64,000 nucleotides of DNA from contig VXAY01005881.1 of NCBI GenBank assembly GCA_013399855.1, forward strand, positions 1,088,327 through 1,152,326, in the 5' to 3' direction. Source of the stretch: Oxyruncus cristatus. Lineage: Eukaryota > Chordata > Aves > Passeriformes > Cotingidae. Below the pieces are notes generated by a model. It was not told where the DNA came from. It did no database searches and worked only from the letters and a program-made list of their open reading frames with translations. Of the stretch, positions 12,459 to 53,743 are shown piece after piece. Numbering within the stretch: the stretch's first letter is position 1; the number at the start of each line of letters is the position of its first letter. Both the position numbers and the translations under genes were made by a program.

Positions 12459-14235
12459 CTCCTTTGCATAGTGAAGTAATCTGCTCTAAAGAAATGTACC
12501 AGAACTACGCTTCAGGAAGAATTACTGGTAAAATGCAGCTCCTCCTAGGAAGGGAAGAGAGAAGTGGATGGTCAAGTACATGAACAGTGGTATGACTACA
12601 TTTAGCCTTGTCTGCATTGTGAAAGATGTTCTGACACTCGGATATTCGGATTGTCCTTGTGAGAGAAGTGTTCTGGAGGAGAGTGAAGCTGTGGGCAGGT
12701 GGAGGCTGCAAGGTGAACTGGGCTGTGGCAATCCCCATGTTGGGGCAGACCTGATGTCTGATTTTATTTTAATAGCATACTAATCTAGAACCAGCATTTA
12801 CTGCAGTTGTGGCCCCTCTCTGTTTCCAGACCCAAAGGGGCTCAACTTCAATCAGTTTATGTTGCCTCCTGGTGGTTCTGGGCCTCATACTGCCATTAAG
12901 GATAGATGTCCTTGGAAATAACACAAGGCAGCTTTGTCACAAAGCAGCTGTCCTATTTAAAACCACTTGTAATTAATATTTGGATTTTAAAAAATACAAT
13001 ACCAAAAAGGTACTTGATTCTAACATCTTACTCTAAGAATTAAAATTGTACTGCCTTTGTACTAGATGGGATGTTCAGCTTCAAAGCACTTCTACAGTTT
13101 TTTCTAATGGTTCATTTCCACTGTTTTCCTGCTTTCCTGTCCCCTTCCTTCATAGCAAAAAGCCTCTTTAGCCTTTTTCATTTGAAAAACAATGAACCAC
13201 ATCCCCCATCCCCTCTGTTTCTGTTTGCCCATCACTGAAGCTGTGTAACCTCAGGGTAAGGGCTCTCTTCCTGTTCTTCCTGGTACTCTGCCCTGCTCTC
13301 CATTTTGCTGTATCTGGAGAATGTTCTGGATTGCTGCCTCTGGCATCCTCTGTCCCTGCTGCTGTGCTCTCAGCTAAATCGCGATTGTGAAAGGCATCAT
13401 CAGCTGTTTTCATCCCTCCATGGAGCTATTGCTCTGAGGTGATTTTTGTTGTTAGTTAGAGCTTTATACGTTTTTTCTCCCCACCTTTGCACTATTTATC
13501 ATATCTTTTCTCTGCCCTCAGACCGCTGCCCATGACACCTGCTTTTCCTATGGCTGAATTTCTGCATCCCTGAAGTAGGTGTGAAAGCAAGCCAGGCGAA
13601 GTTACTCACACAGGCTCTCCAGAGGCCTCAGACCCCACTAGGCCTGTGGCTGCCTGCTCTTGACCACTGTGTGATGCTCACTTGTATCACACACTCAGGA
13701 AGCTTTCAGATTCCCCCCTCCTTCTACCTGCCTCCCCAGGTGGCTCAAGGTTCCATAGCTCAGGTCTGCCTCTTGGCCAGGGTACACTGTATTGGTGAAA
13801 CAGGCACCTCCTTTACCTTTTCCCAGTCATCCTCTTTCAGGACACAGGCAGCCATCCTTTCATGTGGAAGCAGGCAGCTGGGCAGCAGGAGGGAGGAGTC
13901 CTGCCTGGCTGTACGCTGGCCCAGCTGGAACTCCGTGGCAGAAGACTTCTCAGGGGACAACCATGACTCAAGGAAAAGAGACCCTGTGTGACTGCCTCGG
14001 GAAGTTCCAGAGGAAAACAATCACAGCTTGAAGCTGAAGGAAGGAAACTGAGCAAGGAGAAAGGATGAGTTGCTTTCAGTGCCTTCTGCAACCCCTTCAG
14101 GTATCTCAGGGGACCTTGTGCAAATAGCACAAGTTTTCTCTTAATGGCTTTTCTGAAGTATCTTAATTCTCTGTATTTGTAAATGATGGTGCTTGATGGT
14201 GTTTTTTAATAAAATCCAACCCTGAACTTTAGAAG
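12459..14235 (+). other. XRCC3: XRCC3 3' UTR
   Basis: Non-coding sequence after the stop, ending about 20 nt beyond the AATAAA at 14208-14213. A 411-bp open frame at 13581-13991 has no recognisable similarity and is not called. The 3' end is inferred from the signal and from the GT-rich sequence just after it. Confidence 0.6.
14208..14213 (+). terminator. XRCC3: XRCC3 poly(A) signal AATAAA
   Basis: Canonical hexamer 1.75 kb after the XRCC3 stop, followed within about 30 nt by a GTGT-containing stretch that could be the downstream element. A second plus-strand AATAAA at 15101-15106 could give a longer transcript. Confidence 0.6.
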
Positions 14236-15110
14236 CCTTTGTGTACTCTAAGGAAAAAGAGAGAGTGACACAGCTCAGTCATAGCCATCTCTTCAAATCC
14301 CTCCCTTCTGTGCCTCCTTGCTGACAGTTCAGTGAAGACTAACTACTGCAGCATAGGTAACACTCCAGGTTTTCCTCTTCTGTCCCTGGCCTGTGGGATA
14401 GTCCCCCTATCTGGGGCTGGAACAGTACCCAATAGAATGCTCATCCGAGTACTGACTGAAAAAAAAGCCACAGAGAGATGTAGCTGGTTATTGTGAGCCA
14501 GTCAACTCCTAGCTGGACATTCATTACAGAGGAGCCTCATCAAACCCAGGCTCCAAGGCCCGGAGTTTGCCTCACTGTGTTCTTAACATGGATCAGTCTG
14601 ATACACACCTTAAGGCTCAGTCTGTAATATTTTCAGCATTCTTTTGCAAGGAATGAGCCATAAACATTAAAAGTCAAAGATAAGTCTGTAATCAAAGTCC
14701 CAGTTTACCTGATGAAAACACTTACCCAGAGTGAAGTAACATTGTGCCTGAGCAAATCTTCCTGGCAATCACTGCCTGTGTTGGTTCTTACTTAACTCTC
14801 CAGCTGAGTCAGAGCAATTACAGTTTGTCTTCTGGCTCATCATCACACACAAACCCTGAACCTCTCAAATCCAGCTGACCCCCTCAGCTCACAGCCATCA
14901 GTCAGTCACCTGTAGTGGCTGAATGTTCATCTCCAGCTCCCGCCCCATCCTTCAGTCCCACAGCCCACACCCCCATCCAGCCTGGAATGTCCATCTGACA
15001 CAAGTGCAGCTTTGGGGCTGCAAAACCCCACGGGAACTGAGCAAAGCACCTGCCTGCTTTGAACCCTTCTGTCAAAAGGGTTGTAACAAGCAGAAGTTTT
15101 AATAAACACA
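14236..15110. other. Intergenic gap between convergent XRCC3 and KLC1
   Basis: About 0.9 kb of moderate GC with no gene, repeat or RNA that I recognise. Both genes point into it. If either uses a more distal poly(A) site, their transcripts would overlap tail to tail. Confidence 0.5.
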
Positions 15111-15136
15111 GTTTAAGAACCTTCCCTTTATACAGC

Positions 15137-15142
15137 TTTATT
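15137..15142 (-). terminator. KLC1: Candidate distal KLC1 poly(A) signal
   Basis: TTTATT on the plus strand reads AATAAA on the KLC1 strand. The minus strand 25-40 nt further on reads TGTGTTTATT, a plausible GU-rich downstream element. It is the last such signal before composition changes towards XRCC3. More proximal hexamers exist (for example 19593-19598 and 15556-15561), so use is uncertain. Confidence 0.5.
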
Positions 15143-18100
15143 CATCTTTGGGTTTCACAACTCAGATTTGTTTCTATACAAGAAAAAACTGAAGTAGTTT
15201 TTACAAAGATGATTTACATTCTAGAATGTATTAAGTCTTTATCCTGCAAGACTACATTTAAATATTTCTCTACACTTTGAAAAGAAACATTAAATGACAC
15301 TTGAAAAACTTTCAAACATTTCAAATTAAACTACAGATCTGTGATGTATTTGAAGAGGCCTTTTTCAGCAGAAGGATCATATTCTGTGTTTGTTAATTTG
15401 GAAAAGGAGAATCAAATTCACTTGTACTTGGTATAGAATTTACACAACTGACCTATCAACAAAAGAGATGTAGTAAAACACTCTAAGCAATTTCATTACA
15501 AGTTTCCTCAAATCACAGCAATTTGCTACTGTGTTACAGGTAACACTTTTGGAAGTTTATTTTCAACACAGTTTTATGGGGTAAAACAGGCAGGTGAACT
15601 CTCAGTGGGATTTCATCCATAGCTGTGAGGAGCAGTAACTACTCAGATCAAATGCAGCATCTGAAAGCCAATCTTGGAAGGTTTATTTACCTTTTTTAAA
15701 TCAAACTTGAAAGTCGTATATGGGGGTGATCTCCTCAAGAAGGATACACTGACAGTACAAATGGTTTCCTAGTTTTGCTGTTGCTGGGTTTTGGTTTTGT
15801 GAATGGTTGGGGGGATGGAGAGAGGAATAATCCAATGCAGATGTTCTGAGATTTCCCTCAATTCTAACTATTTACAAAAGAACTAAAAGCCAGGGTGTAC
15901 TTCTGTAAGTCGGTGACAATGAAACTTCACAGCAGCACATCTTTTAACATTTATTCTCTCGGTACAGACTAACATGACCAGAAATGCAATTCTCTCAGCA
16001 GCCTTCATACACAATACATGACCTGCACAACAGAAACCAAAGTAACTTAAACTCACCAAATACTGTAAACACACTGTCAAAGCAACACTGCACAGCCCTT
16101 TTACTAAATATTTACAACTGAAACACATACTTGCAGAATTTCTGGATTCAGATGGTATAATTTAAGCACACAGATACTTCTCAAGCTCAAAACCATTTTA
16201 ATTTACTACAATTCAGGAGGACCTGGGGGGATGGGGTGTCATTTTAACGTACAAACTGCAGACAACGTGTCCAACTGTTTCTGTGTTTTGTAAGTGCTGT
16301 TTCATCACTGCAGCACTGCAATCACCATCACAGATATCACAACAATATGTTGGTTATTCCTCCAGAAGAGGAGTAAATCATGAAACAGGTACATTTTACA
16401 AGAATACTTAGTAAGATCTAAACTCAAGACCAAATATTGCCAATATTGGTAAAGACCGGCACACAACCAGAGACAGAAGGGCAACAAGCACCTTTCTGTC
16501 AGTAACAATTCCATGTATGATTCATTCCATACCCTGCTCTACACCCTGGGACTCACCAGTGTTTCACAGAGAATCCAGAGGAACTGGCCTAACCTGGAGT
16601 TCTCATGTTTTTCATGAAGTTCACCCTTAAAATTCTGGTCAAGGACAAAAACGCCAAATTAAAAACACAACTGTATTACCAGTGTTGCAGTTTTCCTAAC
16701 AAGATGTTTGTCACTTGTGAAAGTCTCTTCTAGTTTTCTGTTTCATCAGAGCTGTTGATTTAGTTTGGTGCTGAAGACACCCAGGAATTACACAATTGGA
16801 TGTTCTGGGTGTATTCTTTATGCAGACTTAGCTACAACTGGAACAGAGGAAACCCAGAAAGAAAATATTGCAAAAAAGCGACCTGAGAAGCCCATCTGAA
16901 ACACAGATGTACACAAACCATGTCCTGACAGTAACTCATTCACGATTCAAACACAGGGAATGTTGACTTTGTTTTTTCTACTTTACAAGTTCTTCTCAAA
17001 CTGCAAACAGCTCACTGGCTCCTAACAGTAAGGCCTTGGCTACTATTCTTGGGGAATTATGGATTAAAGAAGTCTCGTAATTTGTTTCTTCTCTGAAAAA
17101 ATAAAATGAACCTTTTAAATGTAAGAACTGTTTAATAAGCAGTAGCTCAACAACTTAACCTTCCGTCACACTTTAAAATTCTATACAAAGGATTAAAACA
17201 TTTAAAAGCACAGTATTAGTAATGCCACCACCAGCAACGTGCTGAACAAGAAAGTTCCCCTGCTATCAGCATCAACACACCACGGTGTTGCACTTTGAAA
17301 CTTACTGTACACTGTAATTTGGCATGGTTACAGTTTGTTGCTATTTACACAGGGTTGGGTTTTTTTGAGAGGTTGCAAAAAATCATTTTCCTTCAAACCT
17401 GAAAGATGAATGTGAAAAACACATTGTTCAGTTTAAGTAAGTCCTTATTACCGAATCGGTTCCGTGTCTTAAAATAGTTTTGTGGGGGTTTTTTTGAAGC
17501 CAGATTTTTGTGAGGGTCTTCCAGGTGGAACGCTGCCCATGGAGCTGCTCCTGCAGCAGGAGCACCGTGTTGGTTGGAAAGGGACTCCAAGGGCTGTTTG
17601 CAGGGAGTGTCTCAGAGCACAGGGCTGGGGCAGGGCTCTCCTGCTGCCTCCCAGCCACAGATGGACACCCCTGGCCTGGCAGCCTCACCCACAGTTCTTT
17701 TTGCAAAGCCAGCTCAGTCTGCCTTTGTGCAGAGAGTCTATTTACCAATGGACATGGCAGAGAGTTTATCTGCCAATTTCTACAGAACACGTTTTGCTTT
17801 AGGGAGGGAAAAATAAAAGTGTATATATATTACGTATTTTTTTAATATAAAAAGCTCTTAATAAAAAGATTAAAACTCAAGAGTCAACATTATATGAGTA
17901 TCTACTGTTAAGATAACCGAGCAACAACCTGTTCCTGCTCGAGTTCACTAATGAATTGCACTACTCTGTGCTAAAACCTCTACACAATTATTAGCAGCAT
18001 CGTATCTCACTGTTCCTAAACTCTTTCTATAGCAGGTGCACCACACACAGCTTTCTTTGAAGAGATGCTCAGACGGTACCTCCTGGTAAACGTAGTTAAG

Positions 18101-18519
18101 TGCATTACACAAACACCTTTTTGCATCAGTTACTGTAACCAACTTAAAACCAGGTGCAAACCCAGGCAAATACTTCTACTAAGTGCTAATTCTAATGACT
18201 TTTCACAGCCTGTTCAAATACCAAACCTTGCGTATCTTCCTATATTTTACCTCCTTCAGTTACCACTGACCTTGAATATTCCAGCTTTTCCCGAAGTTAA
18301 ATCTGTTCAGCATTTTTCAGCTCACAACTATGACCACAAATACCTTTGTACGCACACCAGTAGGGTATTTTTTTTTTCACTTCCTCATCCAACTTCAAAG
18401 GACGAATCTTCACAAAAGAACAAAATTACAAGCTTTACAGAAACGCAAAAGGAAATCCTAATGTCTATAAAATCCTTAAAACATACATAATTCCAGCGGC
18501 AGTCCTGTATACAGACAGC

Positions 18520-18558
18520 ATATATATATATATGTGTGTGTATATATATATATATATT
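18520..18558. repeat. (TA)n(TG)n(TA)n microsatellite
   Basis: An alternating purine-pyrimidine run made of a TA block, a short TG block and a second TA block, within the presumed KLC1 3' UTR. Such runs are often length-polymorphic. Confidence 0.9.
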
Positions 18559-19633
18559 AACCTAAGTGGGTTTAATGTGGATATGTGGTCACACAGGTCA
18601 CTTGCCACTTTTGGCCATCTGGTGCTTCCACGGAGGCCCTTAAGATTTGAGTGGTCGCTTGCACAGCAGCTACTCCACAGTGTAACATCCCAGCGTGTAG
18701 TTGCCTGCTTCTGCTGTCACCAGCTATTACGGAGAAAGGCAGGATTTGGGATCAGCATAAGGAAACGTTGGGGCACTTTCAGCAAACAGAGAATGGGATT
18801 GTGAATTCCAGTGGACAAGCGAGAAAGTCAACCTGAGGCTCAATGTTCCCCTGAGAGCAGCCGCAGCTGCTCTGGGACAGTTGCAGTCCAAAACTTGAGT
18901 ATTTTTCCACCGCACAAGGTAAAGGTTTTTTCCGTTTCTCCTGATGGACAAAACCCATCCTACCTCCATTGACTGTTGTGCCCCAAGACTTACATTAGCA
19001 AAGTTATGGTCACAGGTGCTGCTATTCACACTATTCACACGTAACACAGCCCCAGCCATCGCTTCTGTAACATTTAACAGCTCAGTCTAGTGGTTCAGCC
19101 AGTCGTGTCTAAGTGCTGTTTTGCCAGCCAAGGCTTCTCCCGTTACAAGGATCAGTGGTGCAAGGGCAAGCCCCCCCCGCCCCAGAACGCTCAACTGGAA
19201 TTTATACAGTAATGCACATGAATTTATCCTTTTCTCATGCCAGTGCTGTATGTATTTGCTGACACACCCTTAGTTCTGCCTGCATTTTCAAACACCGCTG
19301 CATTTTGGTAGGCTTTGGGTGTGTTTGTATTTTCACCTTTTTTTTTTTGCTGCTGTAATATTCAGATCTATTAAAGAAATCAATGTATGTAGCATGAATG
19401 GGAGCAGTGCAATGAGCAATATGTATCTACAGTTTTCCTTTAAAGAAAACACTAATGCTGTGTTTAAAATCGTCCCTATTTAAAAAGTAAAAACAGCAGT
19501 CCATTGGAAAAAATAAAACCAACAACATCTACAAACTAGGTGTTCCTATTCACAAGGATGAGGAACCAAAGCTTTGAAGGTCTCAGTGCTTCTTTATTCA
19601 CACAGGAATATTAACTAGCTTCTGTCCAAAATC

Positions 19634-47261
<27,628 letters not shown>

Positions 47262-50200
47262 TCTGAAATGGAAGAGTACACTAGTTAATACAAAAGTAAA
47301 AATAAAATAAGTAATTCTCTCTAAATGAATGTCGTTTTCGTTTAAGAAGTCATTTAAACATACAAATTTGAAACGTATATTCGGAATGCAATTATATTTC
47401 TGCACAATTTTTACAATGTTTTAAGTCCTCGTTTTGAACAGTGATTCAAGTTTTCCAGTTTCTACTTCCAGACTTAATATTAACACTCATTCATGAATCA
47501 GACAACACCACATAATAAAATACAGACTACAGCATGGCAGAAGAACTTCTAACGAGCGCTGAAGAACAGGGCTGCACCTCCAGGACTCTGGTTTGTGCAA
47601 AAACTGGTACAAAAGTAGCTGGTGTATAAAATATACACTATAATAAATACAGCTATTTGCAGATGCTGCTGATCTACAGCTCAAAAAATAACCACAAAAT
47701 AGAGCTTGAAGAATAGAAAGAAATAACATCCAGCCTTCTAAAAGGGTTGATTAATCAATCACAAGACAACAATCATCCTTTTCCAATAAAAAGAAAACAC
47801 CATCTTCATCCTTTCCCAAGGCTACAAAAACTGTTATGACAACATATTTTCCCTCCAAGACTACTTTACATTCATTATTGTAACTCTACAGTTACACAGA
47901 CATTCAATTGCCTACAGGTCTAGGTGCAGCTGTTCTGATCAAGATGCAACAGCTGTCTCATGCTGGAAAAAGTAATTTGTGTAAAACAACCCTTGCAAGA
48001 AACATTTCACTGGGCTATTTTCTCAGTACCTTATGCCCTACATTAAGGATAGCAAATTTCTGAATGTTTGTCAACACCCGTACCAAATGCAAATGAAGAT
48101 CCAAAAAAGTTTAGAAACTCAGGTAACTCATCACACATGCTGTTACTGAAGTGACAAACAAGTACAGCAACACAAAAATGCAAAGAGAAGACAGGCAAAT
48201 AATTTGACCTTTTTTAAATGTCACTAGAAAAATGCTCTATAATGAAAACAAAGAGAACTGAGAAATTACTTCTTTACACTTAATATATTTTTATCTTTGA
48301 GTGAACCAGAGAATATAAATTAGAATGAAATAGGAAAGATTTTTCAAGAGCAATAAATTATCACATCTGTGCGAAGACACTTGGAAGCATTGATAAACTA
48401 ACACTTAATATTAATTAAACTGTATCAAAACAGAAACAAGCCTAGTTTTAGAAGAAAAAAAAACTACATCCACTTAAATACTGAATTAGAACTGCTACAA
48501 GGAACATGCATATATGCACATCATGACAACAGCCAGAGGAAGTGCTCTTATGCACTTGTATTACAAAAGCTGTAAAAGACTGTTCTTTCTGTTTGTATGT
48601 ACTCAAATTACCCTCTCTGCTATGATGTCCTGCAATGCAATACCCAAAAGGCACATACCCATTTGTTACAAAAAAAAAAAAAAAGCTGTACAAGACACTG
48701 TTTTATTTTGTAATATTCTAGTGCCTCAAAACACAGTTAATTTGGGGAAGCAGTGAATTTTGTTTTACCTCAGTTCAACACAAGAACTTCATATTCACAT
48801 ATAAATGAACATGGAGCATATAAATCTGTATAAAACAGCTAATCTAGCATGACATAAGAAATTAACTCATGAAAACCTGATGAGGAGAATGATTTTTACA
48901 CATTTCCCATTTATAACCTGAGAACTATTACTCAAAATGCTTAGAAGACAGTTCAAAAGCACATACTCTCTACAACTGTGTAGAAAATTAACTGCAATTT
49001 AATGTGGACCAAATTTGTAAATAAATGCTTCTAACACCCACAATCACATAAGAAATTGTTATCCATTATGTTAACTTCAGCATACAGCTCAACCTTAATT
49101 ACCCTTGGTAATTTCACACCTGAATGCAAAGAACCAAACCTTTGATTATAAGGAAATAAAACCAGCAGAGAACATCGAACGAAGTGACCATCTGTGTGTC
49201 CCACGTGAACAACTCCTTCTGCATGCCTCAGTATTATGGACATTCTAGAGCAAAGATGAAAAGCAGGTGTGTCCATGTATGGCTGTAATGCATGTACACA
49301 TGCTGTTTTTAAAAAAATTACATATTTCAAACACCACAGTAGAAATAAAAAAAATTCTGAGAGGCGACTACTGATAAATTAGCACCCACTCAATGTTACA
49401 CAAAACCCAGAGACTCATGCCAAGAACTACATTAGGCCTTGCAATGGCCATGTCTTCATAAAAAAAGAATGAAGTAGCCTGGAAAGCAAGCACCTGTGTG
49501 ATACACAAAATCCAGCCAACACACACATCTGTGTGCACAGTTACAGCTAAGCCATGAAACCAGGACGCTGATTTGTTACTATAAGAAAAAAAAAGGTTGT
49601 CAGATCACGGACGCAATCCGGCCCATAGCCCTGGCTAAATACACTGAAGCGGCAATTAAGGATGGCTAAGCCAGCACAGCAGCTTTTGAAGAGAGGAAAA
49701 GCAGGTTTAAACCCGATGGGGCAAAAACATACTTAAAAGCATCCCAGCAGCAGACCTGCTTTACTAATACATGCTGTCTAAATCCGGTGTGCCAGATTTT
49801 TTTAGCCCCCTCATTCCAAACCAAATGCAGCTAAAAGCTTCCACTGCCTCAGCAAACCATGCTGGAGCTGGAGTCAAGTCAAAAGCTGCATCAAGACACA
49901 GACTGACCTGAAGGTGCATGCAGCCTGAGAACGATTCGCAAGTCCCCTCTGCTTAAAACTGCTAGAATCCCAATCTCTCCTGCTGACAGGAATACATCTT
50001 TTGGCATAGGTTTTGTAGGGTGTCTGTTTAAATGACCTCGGCGTAAAACACTACAGAAAATTTGGACAACGCTGTTCAGCATTTCACAGATCGTGTTTGG
50101 GAGATTAATTTAGAAAACAGGAGGATCGCAAACATGTAATTTGTCATGCTATCAGATCTGGTTCTTTGTAGGAGTAAAATGAACAAATATCCTTTAAGAG

Positions 50201-52660
50201 TAGCATGAAGGTGTGATGCTATTTCCATTTTTTTAAATACATTTCAGAAAAGATAATTACCTATTCATCAAGCAACATATGTTAATACACAACCATACTA
50301 TTAGATTTGCATACCCCGAGGCAGCAAACCCCATACAGGAAGCCAACAAATTTAAGTTTGTACAGAGAACGTATACAGAGGAAAAGAGACAAAATGTACC
50401 CTGCCTTCCTATTAACATTTTCTGAAAAGTGACAACTCTTTCTTCCTATACTTTTTCCCTAGAGAAGAAAAAGGGTATGGACAAAGGCTTCTTAAGCTCC
50501 TGTCAGTTCTACCCTGACACTGAAAATTTTACCTGTTATAAGACAGGAATTATGGATTAAAATACTATTTTTTAACTCAGTGTACAATTGAAAACAAAAC
50601 AAAGAATTAAGATGCAGAAAGGTTTATTTGGAAAACTGAATTTCGGATGAGAAAAAAAATGTAAAGCAGCCAGAGTTACAAACTCACCTGCTGGCTTAAG
50701 GAATTTACATCTTTTATTAAGTATGTGCCTATGTAAATCTTGAGTATTACCTTCCTTGTTTGTTTTCAACAATATAGACTTTACTAAAGTACAAAAGTAA
50801 CTTAGTGCTTTCCAACACTTTCTTTAAAAAAATGAAGCAACCTTCTTAAGCCAAATAAAAATTAATTTTGACAGATCAACATAAAAAGCCCTGCAATGAT
50901 ACCTACTAAAGAGACTTCCACAAAATTTTGCAACATAAACTCAGATCAAAGAAATGGATTGAGAATAGCAAGAATATGAACCAAAGAAAGCATAAAGGAA
51001 GAAGAGCCAAAGAAAGAAGAGCTCCTGTCTTTCAGTCCTGTAACCACTGGGATAATCCCATCATATACAAACGACTTAAGTGGCTGCTATCATTAATCAG
51101 TTTAAGTATTTTGTTATTCATAAAACTTTCAAAACAACTGCACTAGTAATGCTGACATCACAATTTGAGCCTAAATTCTCCTACAGGCATTCACACATCC
51201 CAACTATCTACTTAAGCTCTTCAACTCATATTTAAGGATCTCTTAAACATAAATAGCTTTTCCTACTCAGCTACTTTTAAAGAAATGTCATTTTCCTGCA
51301 GATCACCTCAAAATATTATTGAGCCAGAACACAAACATATGAATCCCTCTTTGCGTAGGAAAACTTACTAAGGAAGAATTTTATTCTAAAAAACCTACAA
51401 GATTTTTTTTCCTTGACTAAAGATTAGTACAGATCCTAAAGAAAAATAAACAAAACCATTCCAGTTGTTTTTTTTCTTTCTTGTGATGAATCCCTATGGA
51501 TTCCTTCTCTCTGTATTGATATTTTCATTATTTAATGGGTTTCAAGTACTAAAAGCTTGGGAGCTAAATTTTTAATGTATCTCGTGTCTGATCATTATTG
51601 CTTCAATACGCAATTTAAAATAAATAAATTTCAAAACCCCCAAAGTCTAAACTGCTGTGTCAAGCCAAATTCTCCCTAGACTTTTTCCTCTGAATATACA
51701 GCTAGCAAGCAGCATAGCTGAAAATTACAGAATAATGTGTTTGCATAAAAGAGTAAATGATCTTCCTAACAGCAGAAGCTGCTACCAGACTGTCTCGAGC
51801 CATACCTGTCATCTACATGCACTGCAAATTCCACAGTTACCGTATATACTAATTAGAGCTTTTTGTATCTCCAATATGTACCTTTTGTAACAATAATCAG
51901 TCTTTTCAGGGCTTTTAACCCTAATTTCATTCTTAGTTCCCCCTTAATTAAATGGCAAGGCTCAGCGCCCTACATCTGCCATGCGCTTGCTTCAATTCTG
52001 TAGGAGCTGCAAATTACAAATCATTAATTCTCTGTTCAGACTAAGAACGCATCTCATTACATCATGGAACGCACCGTCTTCAAATACTATGGAGCTGCTT
52101 TAACTGCTAATCTTCATAATGTGGAAAACTGCCTTCTCAAACAATCCTCAAAACATCACAGGCCTTGCAAGCACAAAAAGAAAATCACCAACAAAGGCAA
52201 GAGATGAAAAACAGTCTGTGGAGGGACTGAGTCGTGTGTCAAACACTGCATTAACTGCACTCTTCCCTAAAGCAACTCAGCCAAACACAGAAATGACAAG
52301 GATGAATCACCCACAGATGCCTTTCATACGCTTAGAAAGGTATTTGTCAAAGCACTCGGATAACAAACACTCTGGTTTGAATATATTTCTGTTATCGTTT
52401 ACAATCAGAAATCTCCAAGTCTGAAGGAACAATGATCACTTTTACTTTTTTTAATATAAGATGTTAATTTCTCTTTCTCTGTGAGCCTATTTCTGCCATC
52501 ACAAGTCACATTCCCATACGTAAGGAAATTTATAATCCTTCTCTTTTTTTGTTTGATTTGCCTTTATTTTATTCCAATACATTATCTCTAACCCTGCAAA
52601 AGAATCAAAGTAGCTTTTTCCTCTTGACATATTCAGGACTGTAGCTTTACTGCCAGTGAT

Positions 52661-52704
52661 ATCCATCCATCCATCCAGCCAGTCAGCCAGCCAGCCAGCC
52701 AGCC
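52661..52704. repeat. Compound tetranucleotide (ATCC)4-(AGCC/AGTC)7
   Basis: Eleven consecutive 4-bp units: four ATCC, one AGCC, one AGTC and five AGCC, in KLC1 intron 1. The two arms differ by one base, which suggests expansion after a point change. Confidence 0.95.
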
Positions 52705-53701
52705 CTCTTTTCATCATCTATATTTGCATCGACATAGAATAGAAAATCTGGAGCTGCAAACAGCGTCCTGTTGGAGGTCAGACTGAAGGCACACTCGCTG
52801 ACCCAGTTCTATAAACAGAATACTGCTGTACGTCTGCACTGCCTCAAGTTTCCAAATATGTGATCTCAGAAAGCACCTTCACAATTCAGCACTCAGGTAA
52901 CACAAGCTAAATTAAAAACCACTCGGTGAGGACAATTAGCAGCACATACTGGAGGCTGTGAACCACTGACCAGAAGCAGGTAAGAAGACAGAGCTGCGCA
53001 TGATTAGAACATGAAGCTACAGAGCAACTGCCACTCTACCAAGGGGAGTCACTTTTTTCTACCAACTTCCTGCTAATAAGCATCTGAATTTAAAAAAAGA
53101 AATCTTACTGTGCTCCTTCTGGCAGCCTGCAAGTTGGAGCTAACACTGAATGCAGAAGTCTGACCTACTACTTGATTTAAAATGAAGGTATGCAAGGTAA
53201 ATACTACAAAAAAGACATTTGTAGTCCTTTAATGTCAAGGGCATATACTCCAGGAAAAGATCAGAATCACATGCATAATTTGACCCATAACCCTTATCAC
53301 CACAAGATATTTGTGTTGGTAGGCAAACTGGACACTCATTCTTATCTTGTAAAGTTTTAGCATTTACAAAGTTAAGTGCACCAGTTTCTGAAGAAATGCC
53401 CAATAAGTAGAGGACAGCTTGACTAAAAAATGTAAAACACCAGAGAACTTGAATACAGGCAGAGATTTCCACCAGAACAACATGGGCGTTGCTTTTCTGT
53501 CAAGACTGCCAGCAGCAGCCTACTCTCCACATGGCATCAGTGGGAAGAGGCTGCACCACAACAGCATCCAATCTCTGAAAAACACTGTGTCAGGCTCTGG
53601 GAAACCCAATGGTTATCAATAAGCCCATGCACTGCTTTAAACTATGTTTAAGTGAAGAGGATTATGTACTTGTTTAGCTGAAGAATATAAGCTACGGTGT
53701 A

Positions 53702-53743
53702 TCTACCTTGATAAATCTACCTGGATAAATCTACCTTGATAAA
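53702..53743. repeat. Three tandem copies of a 14-bp unit
   Basis: TCTACCTTGATAAA, TCTACCTGGATAAA and TCTACCTTGATAAA follow one another directly. Copies 1 and 3 are identical and copy 2 differs by one base, so the repeat is young. Confidence 0.95.

Larger units (their letters stand above)
15115..19633 (-). other. KLC1: KLC1 3' UTR (extent inferred)
   Basis: Mostly AT-rich sequence following the KLC1 stop, with several AATAAA hexamers on the minus strand. It includes a GC-rich island at about 17510-17720 with a 19-bp quasi-palindrome, and a TA/TG microsatellite at 18520-18558. No coding exon is seen. The length (4.5 kb) is an inference from the most distal poly(A) signal. Confidence 0.45.

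Noticed and set aside
13581..13991. 136-codon plus-strand frame after XRCC3
   Set aside because: Lies in the XRCC3 3' UTR and overlaps another frame of similar length on the opposite strand; no family similarity.
12459..15110. Search for another gene such as COA8 between XRCC3 and KLC1
   Set aside because: No exon-like similarity found; in human I recall COA8 on the other side of KLC1, outside this window.
17574..17592. GGTTGGAAAGGGACTCC resembling a CR1 3' end
   Set aside because: Only about 15 bases match; flanking sequence does not continue like CR1.
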